NCBI RefSeq assembly: GCF_003008615.1
Contig: NZ_CP027657.1
Location: forward strand, 2,418,001 to 2,482,000
Origin: Pseudomonas mendocina
Lineage (GTDB): Bacteria > Pseudomonadota > Gammaproteobacteria > Pseudomonadales > Pseudomonadaceae
Reading direction: 5' to 3'
Length of the DNA: 64,000 nucleotides
In this document: positions 52,577 to 61,944 of the stretch, in pieces
Layout: each line of letters starts with the position of its first letter
Numbering within the stretch: the stretch's first letter is position 1
Position numbers and translations under genes: made by a program
Notes under the pieces: generated by a model
The model's database searches: none
What the model was told of the DNA's origin: nothing
What the model saw: only the letters and a program-made list of their open reading frames with translations

Positions 52577-53707
52577 TCAGCCGTCGCGCAGCACCTTGAG
52601 CTCGGCATCGTCGGCAGAGAAGCCCCGTTCGAGCTTGAATTTGAGGCTGAGGTCGGTGCGCGAATCAGCGAATTTCAGGGCCTCGGCCAGGCTGATTCGG
52701 CCGGCTTCGAGCAGGGTGAACAGGTGCTGGTCGAAGGTCTGCAGGCCCTGTTCGGCAGCCCGCGCGATGGCCTCGCGCAACTCTTCCAGCTCGTCGCGCT
52801 GGATCAGGTCGCGAATATAGGGCGTGCCCAGCATCAGTTCTACCGCTACCACGCGCTTTTGCGCGATACCGGGCACCAGGCGTTGACCGATCACCGCCAG
52901 CAGGTTGTGCGCCACATCGGCCAGCACCTGCTTGCGCGCCTCGTCCGGGAAGAAACGCGCGATGCGCTCTATGGCGTGGCTGCTGCTGGTGGCGTGCAGC
53001 GTAGCGACGCACAGGTGGCCGGTTTCGGCGTAGTGCAGAGCATGCTGCATGGTGGCGGCGTCACGAATCTCGCCGAGCATGATCACGTCTGGCGCCTCAC
53101 GCAGCACATTGCGCAGGGCGTCGTCGAAACTGTGGGTATCGAGGCCCACCTCGCGCTGGTCGATGATCGAGCGCTGGTGGCTGTGCAGGAATTCGATGGG
53201 ATCTTCGATGCAGACGATATGCCCGCTCTTGTGGCGGTTACGAAAATCCAGCATCGCCGCCAGGGTGGTGGACTTGCCCGAGCCAGCGGCCCCGGTGACC
53301 AGGATCAGGCCGCGATCCTGCATGGCCAGCTTTTCCAGCATTACTGGCAGACCGAGGGCCTCGAAGCTGGGAATCTGGCTCTTGATCAAGCGCACCACCA
53401 TGGCGACTTCTCCACGCTGGTAGTAGACGTTGACCCGATAGCGTCCGGCATTCTGCAGGCTTACCGCCAGGTTCATCTCCAGATCGCGCTCGAACTCGGC
53501 GACCTGCTTCTGGGTCATCAATTGATAGGCCAGTTGTTGCACCTCACCGGCCTTGAGTACACGCTGTCCGACCGGCTGGCTATGCCCTTCGACCTTCATG
53601 TGCGGTGGTGCGCCGACACTGAAGAACAGGTCGGAGCCTCCATGCTGGTGCATCAACTGCAGGTAGGGGAATACGTCGGGCTGATCCGGGCTGTGCGTAT
53701 CGTTCAT
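52577..53707 (-). CDS. PilT/PilU-type twitching motility ATPase, orphan paralog
   Basis: A 376-residue hexameric secretion ATPase. It has Walker A GAAGSGKSTTLAAML, the Asp box (IEDPIEFLHSHQRSIIDQRE), Walker B REAPDVIMLGEIRD and the His box (VATLHATSSSHAIERI), all as in PilT/PilU. It is not beside pilT/pilU neighbours, so it is an extra paralog. The conserved start is MNDTHSPDQPDVFPYLQLM at 53707, without a good ribosome-binding site; earlier starts up to 53779 are possible. Could modulate type IV pilus retraction or act with another filament system. Confidence 0.85.
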   Translation of the reverse strand: MNDTHSPDQPDVFPYLQLMHQHGGSDLFFSVGAPPHMKVEGHSQPVGQRVLKAGEVQQLAYQLMTQKQVAEFERDLEMNLAVSLQNAGRYRVNVYYQRGEVAMVVRLIKSQIPSFEALGLPVMLEKLAMQDRGLILVTGAAGSGKSTTLAAMLDFRNRHKSGHIVCIEDPIEFLHSHQRSIIDQREVGLDTHSFDDALRNVLREAPDVIMLGEIRDAATMQHALHYAETGHLCVATLHATSSSHAIERIARFFPDEARKQVLADVAHNLLAVIGQRLVPGIAQKRVVAVELMLGTPYIRDLIQRDELEELREAIARAAEQGLQTFDQHLFTLLEAGRISLAEALKFADSRTDLSLKFKLERGFSADDAELKVLRDG

Positions 53708-53897
53708 CGGTGGGCCGCTGCGTGTTGTTGTTGCGGCAAGGATAGCGGGCGTCTGAGCCGTTCGATTGTTTTGCATCAAGAAACCGGGGCGGATTGTCGC
53801 CCTATAGGCGAATCAGGCTGGACAGCCGTGGTATCGCGGACAAGAGTCAATCATCGGTGCACTCAGGTAGGCGAGTGTCAGAGGCTGGAGGGGCAGG

Positions 53898-54635
53898 GTG
53901 GGATATTGGCTGGCGGCTCTGTTGAGCCTGCTGATCAGCACCGCGGTGCGGGCGGAGAGCTTGCACCTGGCGACAGGCGACGATTACGCACCGTTCACCG
54001 GCAAAGCCCTGCCAGGCCAGGGCATGTTGACCCAGGTGGTGAGGGCGGCGCTGGCCGATCAGGGTGTGGCGATCACGCTCGACTGGTTGCCCTGGAATCG
54101 CGGCTATCTGAAGGCGCAGCGTGGGCAATACGACGCGACCTTCCCCTATGTACGCTCTGCCGAACGTGAGGCGGAGTTTCTCTATTCGGCGCCGCTGTAC
54201 ATTGCCGAGCAGCATGTGTTCAGCCGCGCTGGCGATCGTATCGAGCTCGACGACCTGCCTCGTCTGCATGGTAAGCACCTGTGCTACCCGCTGGGTTGGC
54301 AGCCTCCGTTGGCGGTTCAGGCGTTGATCGAGCAAGGGGTATTACGGCGACACTCACCGCTGGGCCTGAAGGAATGCGCGCGCCTGTTGCTGCTGCAGCG
54401 CGACGACCTCTTCATCTCGGATCGCCACCTTGGCGAAAGCGCCCTGCGCAGTACTGGCGCCGCCGCGAATCAGTTTCACCGTTCGACCTCGGCGTTTCGT
54501 AGCAACACACTGCACTTCATCGTGTCTCGGCAGCATCCGCGCGCGACCGAGTTGATCGAACGCTTCGACCGTGGTCTGGCAGCGCTCAAGGCGCGGGGTG
54601 AGTATCAGCGCCTGATCGAGAGTTACGTGGAGTAG
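53898..54635 (+). CDS. Periplasmic substrate-binding protein, SBP_bac_3 family
   Basis: A 245-residue secreted protein starting at a GTG (GGAGGGG upstream). Signal peptide MGYWLAALLSLLISTAVRA; mature start ESLHLATGDDYAPFTGKALP. LDWLPWNRGYLKAQRGQYDA and YSAPLYIAEQHVFSRAGD are typical of the short Pseudomonas members that lack partner permeases. May be a transport receptor or a sensor accessory. Ends 20 bp from the convergent AEC gene. Confidence 0.8.
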   Translation: MGYWLAALLSLLISTAVRAESLHLATGDDYAPFTGKALPGQGMLTQVVRAALADQGVAITLDWLPWNRGYLKAQRGQYDATFPYVRSAEREAEFLYSAPLYIAEQHVFSRAGDRIELDDLPRLHGKHLCYPLGWQPPLAVQALIEQGVLRRHSPLGLKECARLLLLQRDDLFISDRHLGESALRSTGAAANQFHRSTSAFRSNTLHFIVSRQHPRATELIERFDRGLAALKARGEYQRLIESYVE

Positions 54636-54655
54636 CGCTAAGCCGATATTGCCGC

Positions 54656-55561
54656 TTAGGCCAGCAGCGTCATGATCGCCACCAGGCTGCCAGCTGCCAG
54701 CAGCGTCTGTAGGGTGATGATGCCGGCCATCAACTGGCTGTCGCCACCGAGCTGGCGGGTCAGCACGTAGGCGGTCGGTGCGGTGGGCAGGGCGAAGAAC
54801 AGCACCAGCACCGCGCTTTCCATCGCAGGCAGGTTCAGGCCCCAGGCCACGGCCCAGGCCAGCAGTGGCATGGCCAACAGACGCAGCGCGCTGCTCCAAC
54901 CCAACGCTGGAACTTCACCGCCCAACTGTTCGGGCTTGAGTGCAGCGCCGACGCAGAGCAGGCCCAGCGGCAGACTGGCGGCCGCGAGCAGACTGAGCAG
55001 GCGATCCGTGCCGCCCGGCAAACCGATACCGGTGAGGTTGAACAGCGCGCCGCCAGCACAGGCGAGGATCAGCGGGTTCTTCAGGATCGGCAGCAGCAAG
55101 CTGCGGGCGCTGACGCCGCGTTCTGCCGTCAGCGACCAGACCGAGAGCACGTTAACCGTCGGCACCATGAGGGCGAGCATGATCGCCGCCAGGGTCAGCC
55201 CTTCCTGGCCGAACAGGCTGCCCACCGCAGCCAGGCCGAGGTAGGTATTGAAGCGCAGAATGCCCTGGGTGAAGGCGCCGAAGCGTCCGGCTGGCCAGCC
55301 ACGTAGCCGTCGCACCAGCAACAGGGCCAGCCAGGCGATGCCCAGGCCGAGCAGCACGGCCAGTGCCAAACGCGGCAGTGCCGGGTTGTTCAGCGGCGCT
55401 TTGGCCAGGCTGGAGAACAACAGGGCGGGGAACAGGATGAAATAGTTGAGGCGCTCGGCACCGGGCCAGAAAGCCTCGCTGGGAAACTCTCGTAAACGCA
55501 GCCAGTAGCCGGCGACTATCATGGCGAACAGCGGCCACAGGGCCAGCAACAGGTCAATCAC
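54656..55561 (-). CDS. AEC (auxin efflux carrier) family transporter
   Basis: A 301-residue inner-membrane carrier with about ten helices in two inverted halves (VIDLLLALWPLFAMIVAGYW at the start; ALFNLTGIGLPGGTDRLLSL centrally; FFALPTAPTAYVLTRQLGG near the end, a conserved stretch). The GTG at 55561 gives a normal length; the open frame continues 43 codons upstream with atypical composition and is ignored. Substrate unknown; relatives export organic acids such as malate. Confidence 0.86.
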   Translation of the reverse strand: MIDLLLALWPLFAMIVAGYWLRLREFPSEAFWPGAERLNYFILFPALLFSSLAKAPLNNPALPRLALAVLLGLGIAWLALLLVRRLRGWPAGRFGAFTQGILRFNTYLGLAAVGSLFGQEGLTLAAIMLALMVPTVNVLSVWSLTAERGVSARSLLLPILKNPLILACAGGALFNLTGIGLPGGTDRLLSLLAAASLPLGLLCVGAALKPEQLGGEVPALGWSSALRLLAMPLLAWAVAWGLNLPAMESAVLVLFFALPTAPTAYVLTRQLGGDSQLMAGIITLQTLLAAGSLVAIMTLLA

Positions 55562-55629
55562 GGGAACCCCCGGTAGCGGTGAGCACCTATCTTGGTCAGC
55601 GCACCGCCGCATTGCAAGACGGAGAGGGC

Positions 55630-56034
55630 ATGAGCGAACGACATGAAGGCGGCTGCCAGTGCGGCAGGCTGCGCTACCGCATCGAGGCACCGTTGCAGGA
55701 CATTGCCCACTGCCATTGCTCGATTTGTCGACGTAGCAGCGGAGGCATTCTCACTACCTGGGTCACCATCGCGCGTGATTCATTCCAGTGGCTGAGCGGC
55801 ACGCCACGTGCCTTTGCTTCTTCGGCCAGCTGCACGCGTTATTTCTGCGGCGACTGCGGCGCGCACCTGGCGCTCTTTACCGACCTCAGTCCGGACACGC
55901 TGGACGTCACTATCGCCACGCTGGACGAGCCCGAGCAGGCACCGGCGAATCGGCATATCTGGGTTGGCAGCCGGCTGTCGTGGCTGCAACTGGACGAGCA
56001 ATTGCCACGAGAGGACGGAGAGAGCATGCCTTGA
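55630..56034 (+). CDS. GFA/CENP-V-fold zinc protein
   Basis: A 134-residue protein with the GFA cysteine pattern: GGCQCGRLRYRI, AHCHCSICRRSSGG and RYFCGDCGAHLALF, which bind two zinc ions. The ATG at 55630 follows GGAGAGG. Family members are linked to glutathione-dependent formaldehyde chemistry, but most, including this one, have no proven activity. Confidence 0.85.
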   Translation: MSERHEGGCQCGRLRYRIEAPLQDIAHCHCSICRRSSGGILTTWVTIARDSFQWLSGTPRAFASSASCTRYFCGDCGAHLALFTDLSPDTLDVTIATLDEPEQAPANRHIWVGSRLSWLQLDEQLPREDGESMP

Positions 56035-56062
56035 GCCAGTAGGCGTCAGGGTGTGTGCCATT

Positions 56063-56078
56063 ATTTTGATGTCAAAAT
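56063..56078. promoter_or_regulatory. Perfect palindrome upstream of the CHASE2 operon
   Basis: ATTTTGATGTCAAAAT is a 7-2-7 inverted repeat, 63 bp before the likely GTG start of the CHASE2 gene, in an otherwise GC-rich region. Candidate operator or -10/-35 surroundings; binding protein unknown. Confidence 0.4.
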
Positions 56079-56140
56079 GATGTTTGCTTTGCCTGTGAGC
56101 TGTGTCACATTCCTGCCCTGGCTATATCAGGGATGTTCTT

Positions 56141-57493
56141 GTGCTCTCAGGGATGCGCCTCAGGCAGATTTTTCTTGCCCCATTGTTCAGCAAACCCGGT
56201 GCTGTACTGGGTTTGCTGCTGATGCTTTTCGTGGCTTTCTTCAACCCGTTCGGTCTGCGGGACGCCTCTGATCGTCATAGCGAAACCTGGTTGCTGCGCA
56301 TGTTGGCGCCTTTCTACCCCGAAGCTGGGCAGGAAGAGGTGGTGGTGGTGCTGATCGACGATCAGGCGTTGGCGAGCATGGGGGCCAGTTGGCCGCTGCG
56401 TTATGGCGAGCAGGCGCGTCTGTTGCGCCAGTTGCTCAGCTATCAGCCCAAGTCGCTCTTTGTCGACCTGCTCTATACCCAGAAGCGCTACGACGGTGGC
56501 CCCACCGCTGGCTTGCAGCGAGCTCTAGGCAGCTTTCATGAGCAGGGCGTGCCGCTGATTCTTGCCGATTACCATGATGCCCATGGGCGCTCATTGGTAT
56601 TACCCGAATTTGCCTCCGTGGCACGTACCGCTGCGGTCAACTGGAGCGGCTATGGTGAGCGCTATCCGCTGTTGTTGCAGAGCCCGCAGGGTGAGCTGCC
56701 CACACCAGCGCTGCAGATGTACCAGGTAGGGTGCCAGGCTCAGGGCTGTTCAGCGGAAGGGTTCGAGGCGCCGCTGCTGGTGCGCTGGGGTTACTGGAGC
56801 GATGCGGGCATGCAGGGCTTCGTCGACCTGGCCGGCTGTGACGTGCGTGGACAGCGTGGTGACTGGGGGCAGTTATTCAGCATGCTGGCTGCCGATGCGT
56901 TCCGCTCGCAGCGCGCCGCCGGTGAGGTTGAGCGACCACAGCCTTGTCCTTACACCCGTACCCTGTATTCCAACCAGTTGCGTGACCCAAGTGTCGCCGA
57001 CATCTTGCGTGGCAAGCATGTGCTGTTGGGGGCGCATATCCGCGGTATTCCAGATCTGGTCAGCAGCCCGGTGCAGGGCCTGTTGCCGGGCGTATACGTG
57101 CATGCGATGGCACTGGATAACCTACTGACGCAGGGGCGTGGTTACTGGCGCGCGGCGCCGGATGGCTGGCTCGGCATCAGCCTGAGTGACTGGCTGGAAA
57201 TCGGCCTGCTGCTGCTGGCCGGTCTAGTCGCGCTATGGATTCCGGTACAGCCGCGAACCGACGGCGGCCGCCTCTATCGCTGTGCGAGTCATTACCTGTT
57301 CTGGTTCGCTCTGCTCAGCAGCATCGCCCTGCTGATCAGCTTCTATCTCGCGCGCTGGCTGCATATCGCGCCATTCGACTGGCTGGGGCTGGTGCTGATG
57401 ATCGGCCTGTTCTACGCCTATCTCGGTGAGGCCAGGGTTGCCGAATGGTGGCACCAGCGTAAGCGTCGTACTTCAACGGAAAGGGAGATCTAG
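56141..57493 (+). CDS. CHASE2-domain membrane protein without output domain
   Basis: A 450-residue protein. One N-terminal helix (AVLGLLLMLFVAFFNPFG), then a CHASE2 extracytoplasmic sensor (VVVVLIDDQALASMGASWPL, GKHVLLGAHIRGIPDLVSSP, GVYVHAMALDNLLTQGR) and three C-terminal helices. Only about 25 cytoplasmic residues follow the last helix, so there is no kinase, cyclase or GGDEF domain. The start is probably the GTG at 56141 (AGGGA 7 nt upstream); a GTG at 56102 is possible. First gene of a tight three-gene run with a periplasmic protein and an M48 protease, which may be its functional output. Confidence 0.8.
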   Translation: MLSGMRLRQIFLAPLFSKPGAVLGLLLMLFVAFFNPFGLRDASDRHSETWLLRMLAPFYPEAGQEEVVVVLIDDQALASMGASWPLRYGEQARLLRQLLSYQPKSLFVDLLYTQKRYDGGPTAGLQRALGSFHEQGVPLILADYHDAHGRSLVLPEFASVARTAAVNWSGYGERYPLLLQSPQGELPTPALQMYQVGCQAQGCSAEGFEAPLLVRWGYWSDAGMQGFVDLAGCDVRGQRGDWGQLFSMLAADAFRSQRAAGEVERPQPCPYTRTLYSNQLRDPSVADILRGKHVLLGAHIRGIPDLVSSPVQGLLPGVYVHAMALDNLLTQGRGYWRAAPDGWLGISLSDWLEIGLLLLAGLVALWIPVQPRTDGGRLYRCASHYLFWFALLSSIALLISFYLARWLHIAPFDWLGLVLMIGLFYAYLGEARVAEWWHQRKRRTSTEREI

Positions 57494-57495
57494 CA

Positions 57496-57861
57496 ATGTT
57501 CAAAGCCACAGTATTCGGGCTGTTGCTGTGCAGCATGCCGGCATGGGCGCAGGAGCCGCTGAAGATTATCGGCTACCCACTGGAGAAGGTCGCTTTGTAC
57601 GACGAACAGGGCGAGTTTCTGGGCGATATGAGCCGTGATCAACTGCCTGCACCAGAGGTGCCGGTGATCAGTTTCAGTGAGGAAAAGAACCTGCTGTTGA
57701 TTGCCGTGGGCGAGCGTCAGGTCTGGCTCGATCCGTTGGATGTGAAGCTCAACCAGGGCAAGACCGTTGCCTTCGACTGCCGCAAGATCGCTGAAACCAG
57801 CCTGTTGGCAGACAGCAAGACCAACGGTGTGATGGGCTATTCGAAAGCCTGCGGCAAGTAA
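57496..57861 (+). CDS. Periplasmic protein of unknown function
   Basis: A 121-residue protein with signal peptide MFKATVFGLLLCSMPAWA, starting 2 bp after the CHASE2 stop. The mature part (IIGYPLEKVALYDEQGEFLG; LLLIAVGERQVWLDPLDVKL) looks like a small beta-barrel, possibly SH3-like, with two cysteines (FDCRK and KACGK) likely in a disulfide. Not recognised as a named family. Confidence 0.75.
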   Translation: MFKATVFGLLLCSMPAWAQEPLKIIGYPLEKVALYDEQGEFLGDMSRDQLPAPEVPVISFSEEKNLLLIAVGERQVWLDPLDVKLNQGKTVAFDCRKIAETSLLADSKTNGVMGYSKACGK

Positions 57862-57875
57862 GACAGGGAGGATTC

Positions 57876-59540
57876 ATGCGTAAGGAAATGGTTCTGGCAG
57901 TCGCCTGCCTGTCGTTGTTCGGTTGTCAGCAGATGCCCGCGGGTAGCAAGCCGCCCTTGGAAGGCAAGTTCATCGACAGCCCGCGGGCTCGACCACTGGC
58001 GCTGCAGCCGATGACGAACAACCCCTGGTTGAACAATGCCCTCGTCGATCGCCTGGCGGGTGCCGCCGACCCGGATGAAGTTCGCGGCTTTGGTAAGCTG
58101 GATCTGACCGAGCAGATGGCGCAGGTCGAAAGCTTTCAGGTGCCACAGTTGCAGACCTATTGCGATCAGGTGCTGGGCCGTTTGCTGGTGCACTGGCCAC
58201 ACGCCAAACCTGATATCAAGGTGCGTTTCAGCGCATCGGAGAGCTTCGGTGCAAGGGCCACAGTAGATAATGTCATCTACCTCAACCTGGGTACTTTGCA
58301 GGCGATCGAAAGCGAGGATGAGCTGGCCGCAATGCTTGGGCACGAAGCGGCTCACTTGTTACTGGGGCACCTCGACCGTGAGCATTTCTTCAATCAGCAG
58401 AAGAAGCTGCTGGATGCCTCGGTGACGGCTGTCAGCCTGGGCGCCACCCTGGCCGGGTTGGAAAGTCAGAAGAGTGGCACCTCGCGCAAGCTGGTGATAG
58501 GTAACCCCGATGCTGTAGGCAAGACCATCGTCCAGAGCAGCCTCTCGGGCACGCTGCTCAAAGCGGTATCCGACAACTTCTGGAATAGCAGTTGGACGCG
58601 CGCGCAGGAAGACGAGGCCGACCTGCTGTCCGTCGATCTGCTCAGCCGTGCGGGCTACTCCCCGCGTGGCGCGGTGCATGGTATCCAGCGCTTGCAGAGC
58701 TTCGAAGGCAGTAATGTCAGCCAGTTGCAGCGTTATCAGGCTCAGCAGAAACAGCTATTCAGCCAGGCGATACAGAAGAAAGGCGTCAGCGGTCTACTAG
58801 AGCAGGGTATCCAGAGCGGTGTGACTGCAGCGCAACTGGCGGCTGTGGATGTGTGGAAGGACTTTGGCAAAACCCATCAACTGCCAGCCCAGCGAGAAGA
58901 GGCACTAGCACGCTATATCGCCAGTGAGTATCGCAGCGAGCGGCGCCGAAGCCCGCAGCTTGCCAGCTATCAGCGGCAGCTGTTAGGCGGACAGAGTGGC
59001 AAGGTTCTCGCCGGACAGGTTCTGATCAATCGTGCGACCAAGGCTATCGACACGGGTGATCTGAACGAGGCACGCAGATTGGCTAGGGAAGTGGCGCAAG
59101 GGCCGGCAGCCAAGAGCATGCGTGCGCAGACCTTGCAGTTCGTCTTGGCTGTTCAGCAGCGGCGTTACAAGGATGCACTGGCCAATCTGGAGCAGGTTCC
59201 GGAAAGTGAGTGGCAGTACGCGTCGCTCTCCAGTTATGACCAGATCATCACGTTGTCACTGAGCCTCGACCGGCAAGCCCAGGCCGAGCGCTACTTGCAG
59301 CGCGGTCAGGCGCATTGGGGCAATCAGTTGATGGCGCCACTGGAGATTTCCGTGCATCTGCAAGGTGAGCGGATAGTGCAGGCGCAGCAGGCCTATCAGT
59401 CATGTCTGAGCAGCACGAGCAAAGGTCTGCTGGCTCAGTGTGAATCGGCGATTGGTCGCTTCAAACCGCAACAACAAGCGCCTACCAACCCATTGGAGCA
59501 GTTGGGGCTGCCGTCTATGGGCAAGTTGCTAGGCAGCTGA
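57876..59540 (+). CDS. M48-family lipoprotein metalloprotease with TPR-like tail (BepA/YfgC-like)
   Basis: A 554-residue lipoprotein (lipobox LFGC, C17). Zinc motif HEAAH at 156-160 (MLGHEAAHLLLGHLDREH) and the third ligand in AQEDEADLLSVDLLSRAGY, then a helical C-terminal half with TPR-like repeats (AKSMRAQTLQFVLAVQQRRY; DQIITLSLSLDRQAQAERYL). The domain order is like BepA, which edits outer-membrane proteins, but BepA itself has no lipid anchor. Third gene of the CHASE2 run, 14 bp after its neighbour; ends 1 bp from the convergent DUF4105 gene. Confidence 0.85.
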   Translation: MRKEMVLAVACLSLFGCQQMPAGSKPPLEGKFIDSPRARPLALQPMTNNPWLNNALVDRLAGAADPDEVRGFGKLDLTEQMAQVESFQVPQLQTYCDQVLGRLLVHWPHAKPDIKVRFSASESFGARATVDNVIYLNLGTLQAIESEDELAAMLGHEAAHLLLGHLDREHFFNQQKKLLDASVTAVSLGATLAGLESQKSGTSRKLVIGNPDAVGKTIVQSSLSGTLLKAVSDNFWNSSWTRAQEDEADLLSVDLLSRAGYSPRGAVHGIQRLQSFEGSNVSQLQRYQAQQKQLFSQAIQKKGVSGLLEQGIQSGVTAAQLAAVDVWKDFGKTHQLPAQREEALARYIASEYRSERRRSPQLASYQRQLLGGQSGKVLAGQVLINRATKAIDTGDLNEARRLAREVAQGPAAKSMRAQTLQFVLAVQQRRYKDALANLEQVPESEWQYASLSSYDQIITLSLSLDRQAQAERYLQRGQAHWGNQLMAPLEISVHLQGERIVQAQQAYQSCLSSTSKGLLAQCESAIGRFKPQQQAPTNPLEQLGLPSMGKLLGS

Positions 59541-59541
59541 T

Positions 59542-61497
59542 TCAGGGCAGCTCCAGCCCACCACTGGCCTTGTGCAAGGCGCGCAGATGCTCGCCGAGGG
59601 CGACCAGATTCGCCTCGTTGGACTCCAGCTCGGCCAGGCGCTGTGGTTGCAGCAGGTTGCGCACTTCTCCATCCAGCTCATCGCTGAGCTGGCGCAGTTG
59701 CTGCTGGCGATCGCGGCTGCTGGCTTCCAGGCGCTCCCACTCCGCCTGTTGCGGCAAACCGTAGCCGCCTTCGAGCAACTCTGCAGGGCGACTGAGAAAG
59801 CCGCTGTTGGCTAGGATCTGTTCAAGCGCGATGCCAGCCTTGTTCAGGCTTGGGTCGCCGGCAGCGCGACCTGTCAGGTAGCGGCGCTTGAGTTCATCCT
59901 GGGCCAGCAGCAATTGACGGCGTAGGGCGGCCTGCTCCAACAGCAGCAAAGCAGCGCTGGCGCGCAGGTCGGCCTGCGCGAACCAGTGGCGCCGTGTTTC
60001 GGCAGACTGTTCCAGCCAGGTTTCGACGCTGTCCTGGGTAATCGGCAGGCGCTCTCGCAACACCTTGAACATGGCCTGGTAACGCTCGCGGAAGGAGTCG
60101 AATCGATAACCCAGGCGCAGTGCCTCGCGTGGGTCGTCCAGTACCTGGGTATCGGCCAGGCCGCGGGCGTTCATCAGTTCCAGCAGGCCGTTGGGCAGGA
60201 TGCTGTCCAGCGCCTGCAGTTGCGGGTGATCGGTGCCGCTGCGCAGCAGCTTGAGGGTTTCCACCGCGCAGTTGTTGGAGATGAAGTAGTAGTCGCCGTC
60301 ATAGCTCCAGTGCTGTTCGGCGGAGCGTGCGACCAGTTGCTCCAGTTGATCACGCGAGAGCTTCAGCGGAACCGAAGACAGGCTGCGCAGTTCCACCTTG
60401 GTGTATTCGTCGATCACCTGCTCCAGTGGCAGGACGAATAACCGCGAAGGATAGACGCCGGTCAGACCGTCCCAGCTGGAGAGCTGCAGGTCGCCAACGA
60501 AGGCGCGATAGGACAGCACCAGGTGCTGGTCGAGATCCAGACGGCAATCCGGGCCGCGTGGCCTACCGGGTGCGCAGATCACCAGGCGCAGCATGCTGTG
60601 GCCCCAGCGACTCATCCAGGCTTCGTTGGCCTCGGCCAGCAGGTAGTCGACCTGGTAGACGCGCTCCGGATCGAGGCGGGCCAGCGGCTGGCTGGCGAAG
60701 TCGCGCCCGGCATTGAGGTAGGCGTAACCGTCGGCGCAGGGGGCGTTTGTCGGCGACCAGTCGAAATGCTCGCGGAAGTAGCGCGCCAGCGACGGACGCC
60801 GACAGGCGTAGCTGGGGTCGAGCAGAAAATATTCGAGGTTGACCGCGACGAACTCCAGCGGGTTGCTCAGCTCGTATGGATCGGGGCTGCGGGCGACCTG
60901 GCCATTGTCCATCTCACGCGCGCCGCGCTTGCCAACCAGTTGCGGCCAACCTGCAAGATCGAGCAGGCGCGGATCATCACTGAGGGTGAAGCGGCGCTCG
61001 GTCTGGCCGCGGCAGTCGTCCGGCAGGCCGACCGTTCCAAGGCTGGCGGCGCGCTGGCGGCAGCGCCGAAGTTGTCTGCGCTGATCTGCAGGCCACAAGC
61101 GTGCCCGGTCATAGAGATGGGTCAGTTCATGAATCAGCGTGGCGAGTAGTTCACGGCTTTGAGTGCCATGGGGGCGACCGGTCTGCTGGCGCGCGGCAGA
61201 GCCGTCGACCAACTTCGGCAGCAGGCTGGCATTGAGTTCGATACCGCTGAGGCGCCCTACCTGGCCGTAGACCGCTTCTGGCATGTCCTCACGCCAGCTG
61301 ACTCGCACAGGGCGATCCAGGCGTTCGATGAAGCGCGGCGGCAGGGCTGCCATGGCTTCTTCCAGCAGAAGCTGGCTGGCCTGGCGTTCGGCAGGCGCCA
61401 GACCACGCTCGTCCAGTTCGAGGCGTAGCTGCGCCTGGGTAGCGCCTGCAGCGATGGTCAGCAGAGCGCTGAAGCCCCAGACGCACAGGCGCATCAC
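59542..61497 (-). CDS. DUF4105 (Lnb-like) periplasmic protein with N-terminal HExxH domain
   Basis: A 651-residue exported protein (signal peptide before AQLRLELDERG). Residues 25-280 hold a metallopeptidase-like motif (LIHELTHLYDRA, H123/E124/H127). The DUF4105 domain, related to the Lnb lipoprotein N-acyltransferase thiol-protease-like fold, has candidate catalytic residues in RWGHSMLRL (near 299) and SNNCAVETLKLL (near 406). A long helical tail follows. It overlaps the upstream DUF2388 gene by 4 bp. Lipoprotein modification or peptide hydrolysis are possible; neither is shown. Confidence 0.75.
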   Translation of the reverse strand: MMRLCVWGFSALLTIAAGATQAQLRLELDERGLAPAERQASQLLLEEAMAALPPRFIERLDRPVRVSWREDMPEAVYGQVGRLSGIELNASLLPKLVDGSAARQQTGRPHGTQSRELLATLIHELTHLYDRARLWPADQRRQLRRCRQRAASLGTVGLPDDCRGQTERRFTLSDDPRLLDLAGWPQLVGKRGAREMDNGQVARSPDPYELSNPLEFVAVNLEYFLLDPSYACRRPSLARYFREHFDWSPTNAPCADGYAYLNAGRDFASQPLARLDPERVYQVDYLLAEANEAWMSRWGHSMLRLVICAPGRPRGPDCRLDLDQHLVLSYRAFVGDLQLSSWDGLTGVYPSRLFVLPLEQVIDEYTKVELRSLSSVPLKLSRDQLEQLVARSAEQHWSYDGDYYFISNNCAVETLKLLRSGTDHPQLQALDSILPNGLLELMNARGLADTQVLDDPREALRLGYRFDSFRERYQAMFKVLRERLPITQDSVETWLEQSAETRRHWFAQADLRASAALLLLEQAALRRQLLLAQDELKRRYLTGRAAGDPSLNKAGIALEQILANSGFLSRPAELLEGGYGLPQQAEWERLEASSRDRQQQLRQLSDELDGEVRNLLQPQRLAELESNEANLVALGEHLRALHKASGGLELP

Positions 61498-61814
61498 AGC
61501 GCGAGGATAGCTTCGGCCAGTTGCAGGTCGCTGGCGTTCTGCGTTTCGGGCAATTGCTGGCGGATGGTCTGCAGCGCAGCTTCCAGTTGCGCGCCGCGAA
61601 TCTCACCCGCGCTGGCGACGAAGCTGGCGGCGTCGTCGCGAGCCTGTACCACGGCTTTCATATCGCGCAGCGAGGTGGTGGTGTCGGAGGTGAAGTTGAT
61701 GCTGCGATCCAGAGCGCGCACCACGATGTTGCTGGTGGCGACCACGGTTTGAGCCTGGGCAAGGCCACTGAACAGGGCGCAGACGGCGGCGAAGGTGATA
61801 AGTGAACGACGCAT
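61494..61814 (-). CDS. DUF2388 periplasmic protein, copy 1
   Basis: A 106-residue exported protein (signal MRRSLITFAAVCALFSGLAQA). The family core RDMKAVVQARDDAASFVASA and GEIRGAQLEAALQTIRQQLP is present, ending DLQLAEAILAL. It is translationally coupled to the DUF4105 gene (ATGA overlap). DUF2388 proteins are a Pseudomonas-specific family of unknown role, often in tandem. Confidence 0.85.
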   Translation of the reverse strand: MRRSLITFAAVCALFSGLAQAQTVVATSNIVVRALDRSINFTSDTTTSLRDMKAVVQARDDAASFVASAGEIRGAQLEAALQTIRQQLPETQNASDLQLAEAILAL

Positions 61815-61944
61815 GGAGTGACTCCGAAGAACGGCGGATGAAGGCTTGGACGAAGTAGATGCCGGCCGGTTCCCGGATACCGCGCGGCTTCGCCAGCGGG
61901 CGCTAGGCTAGCGGAATCCGTGGGGAGGGCCAAGCTGTCGCCGT

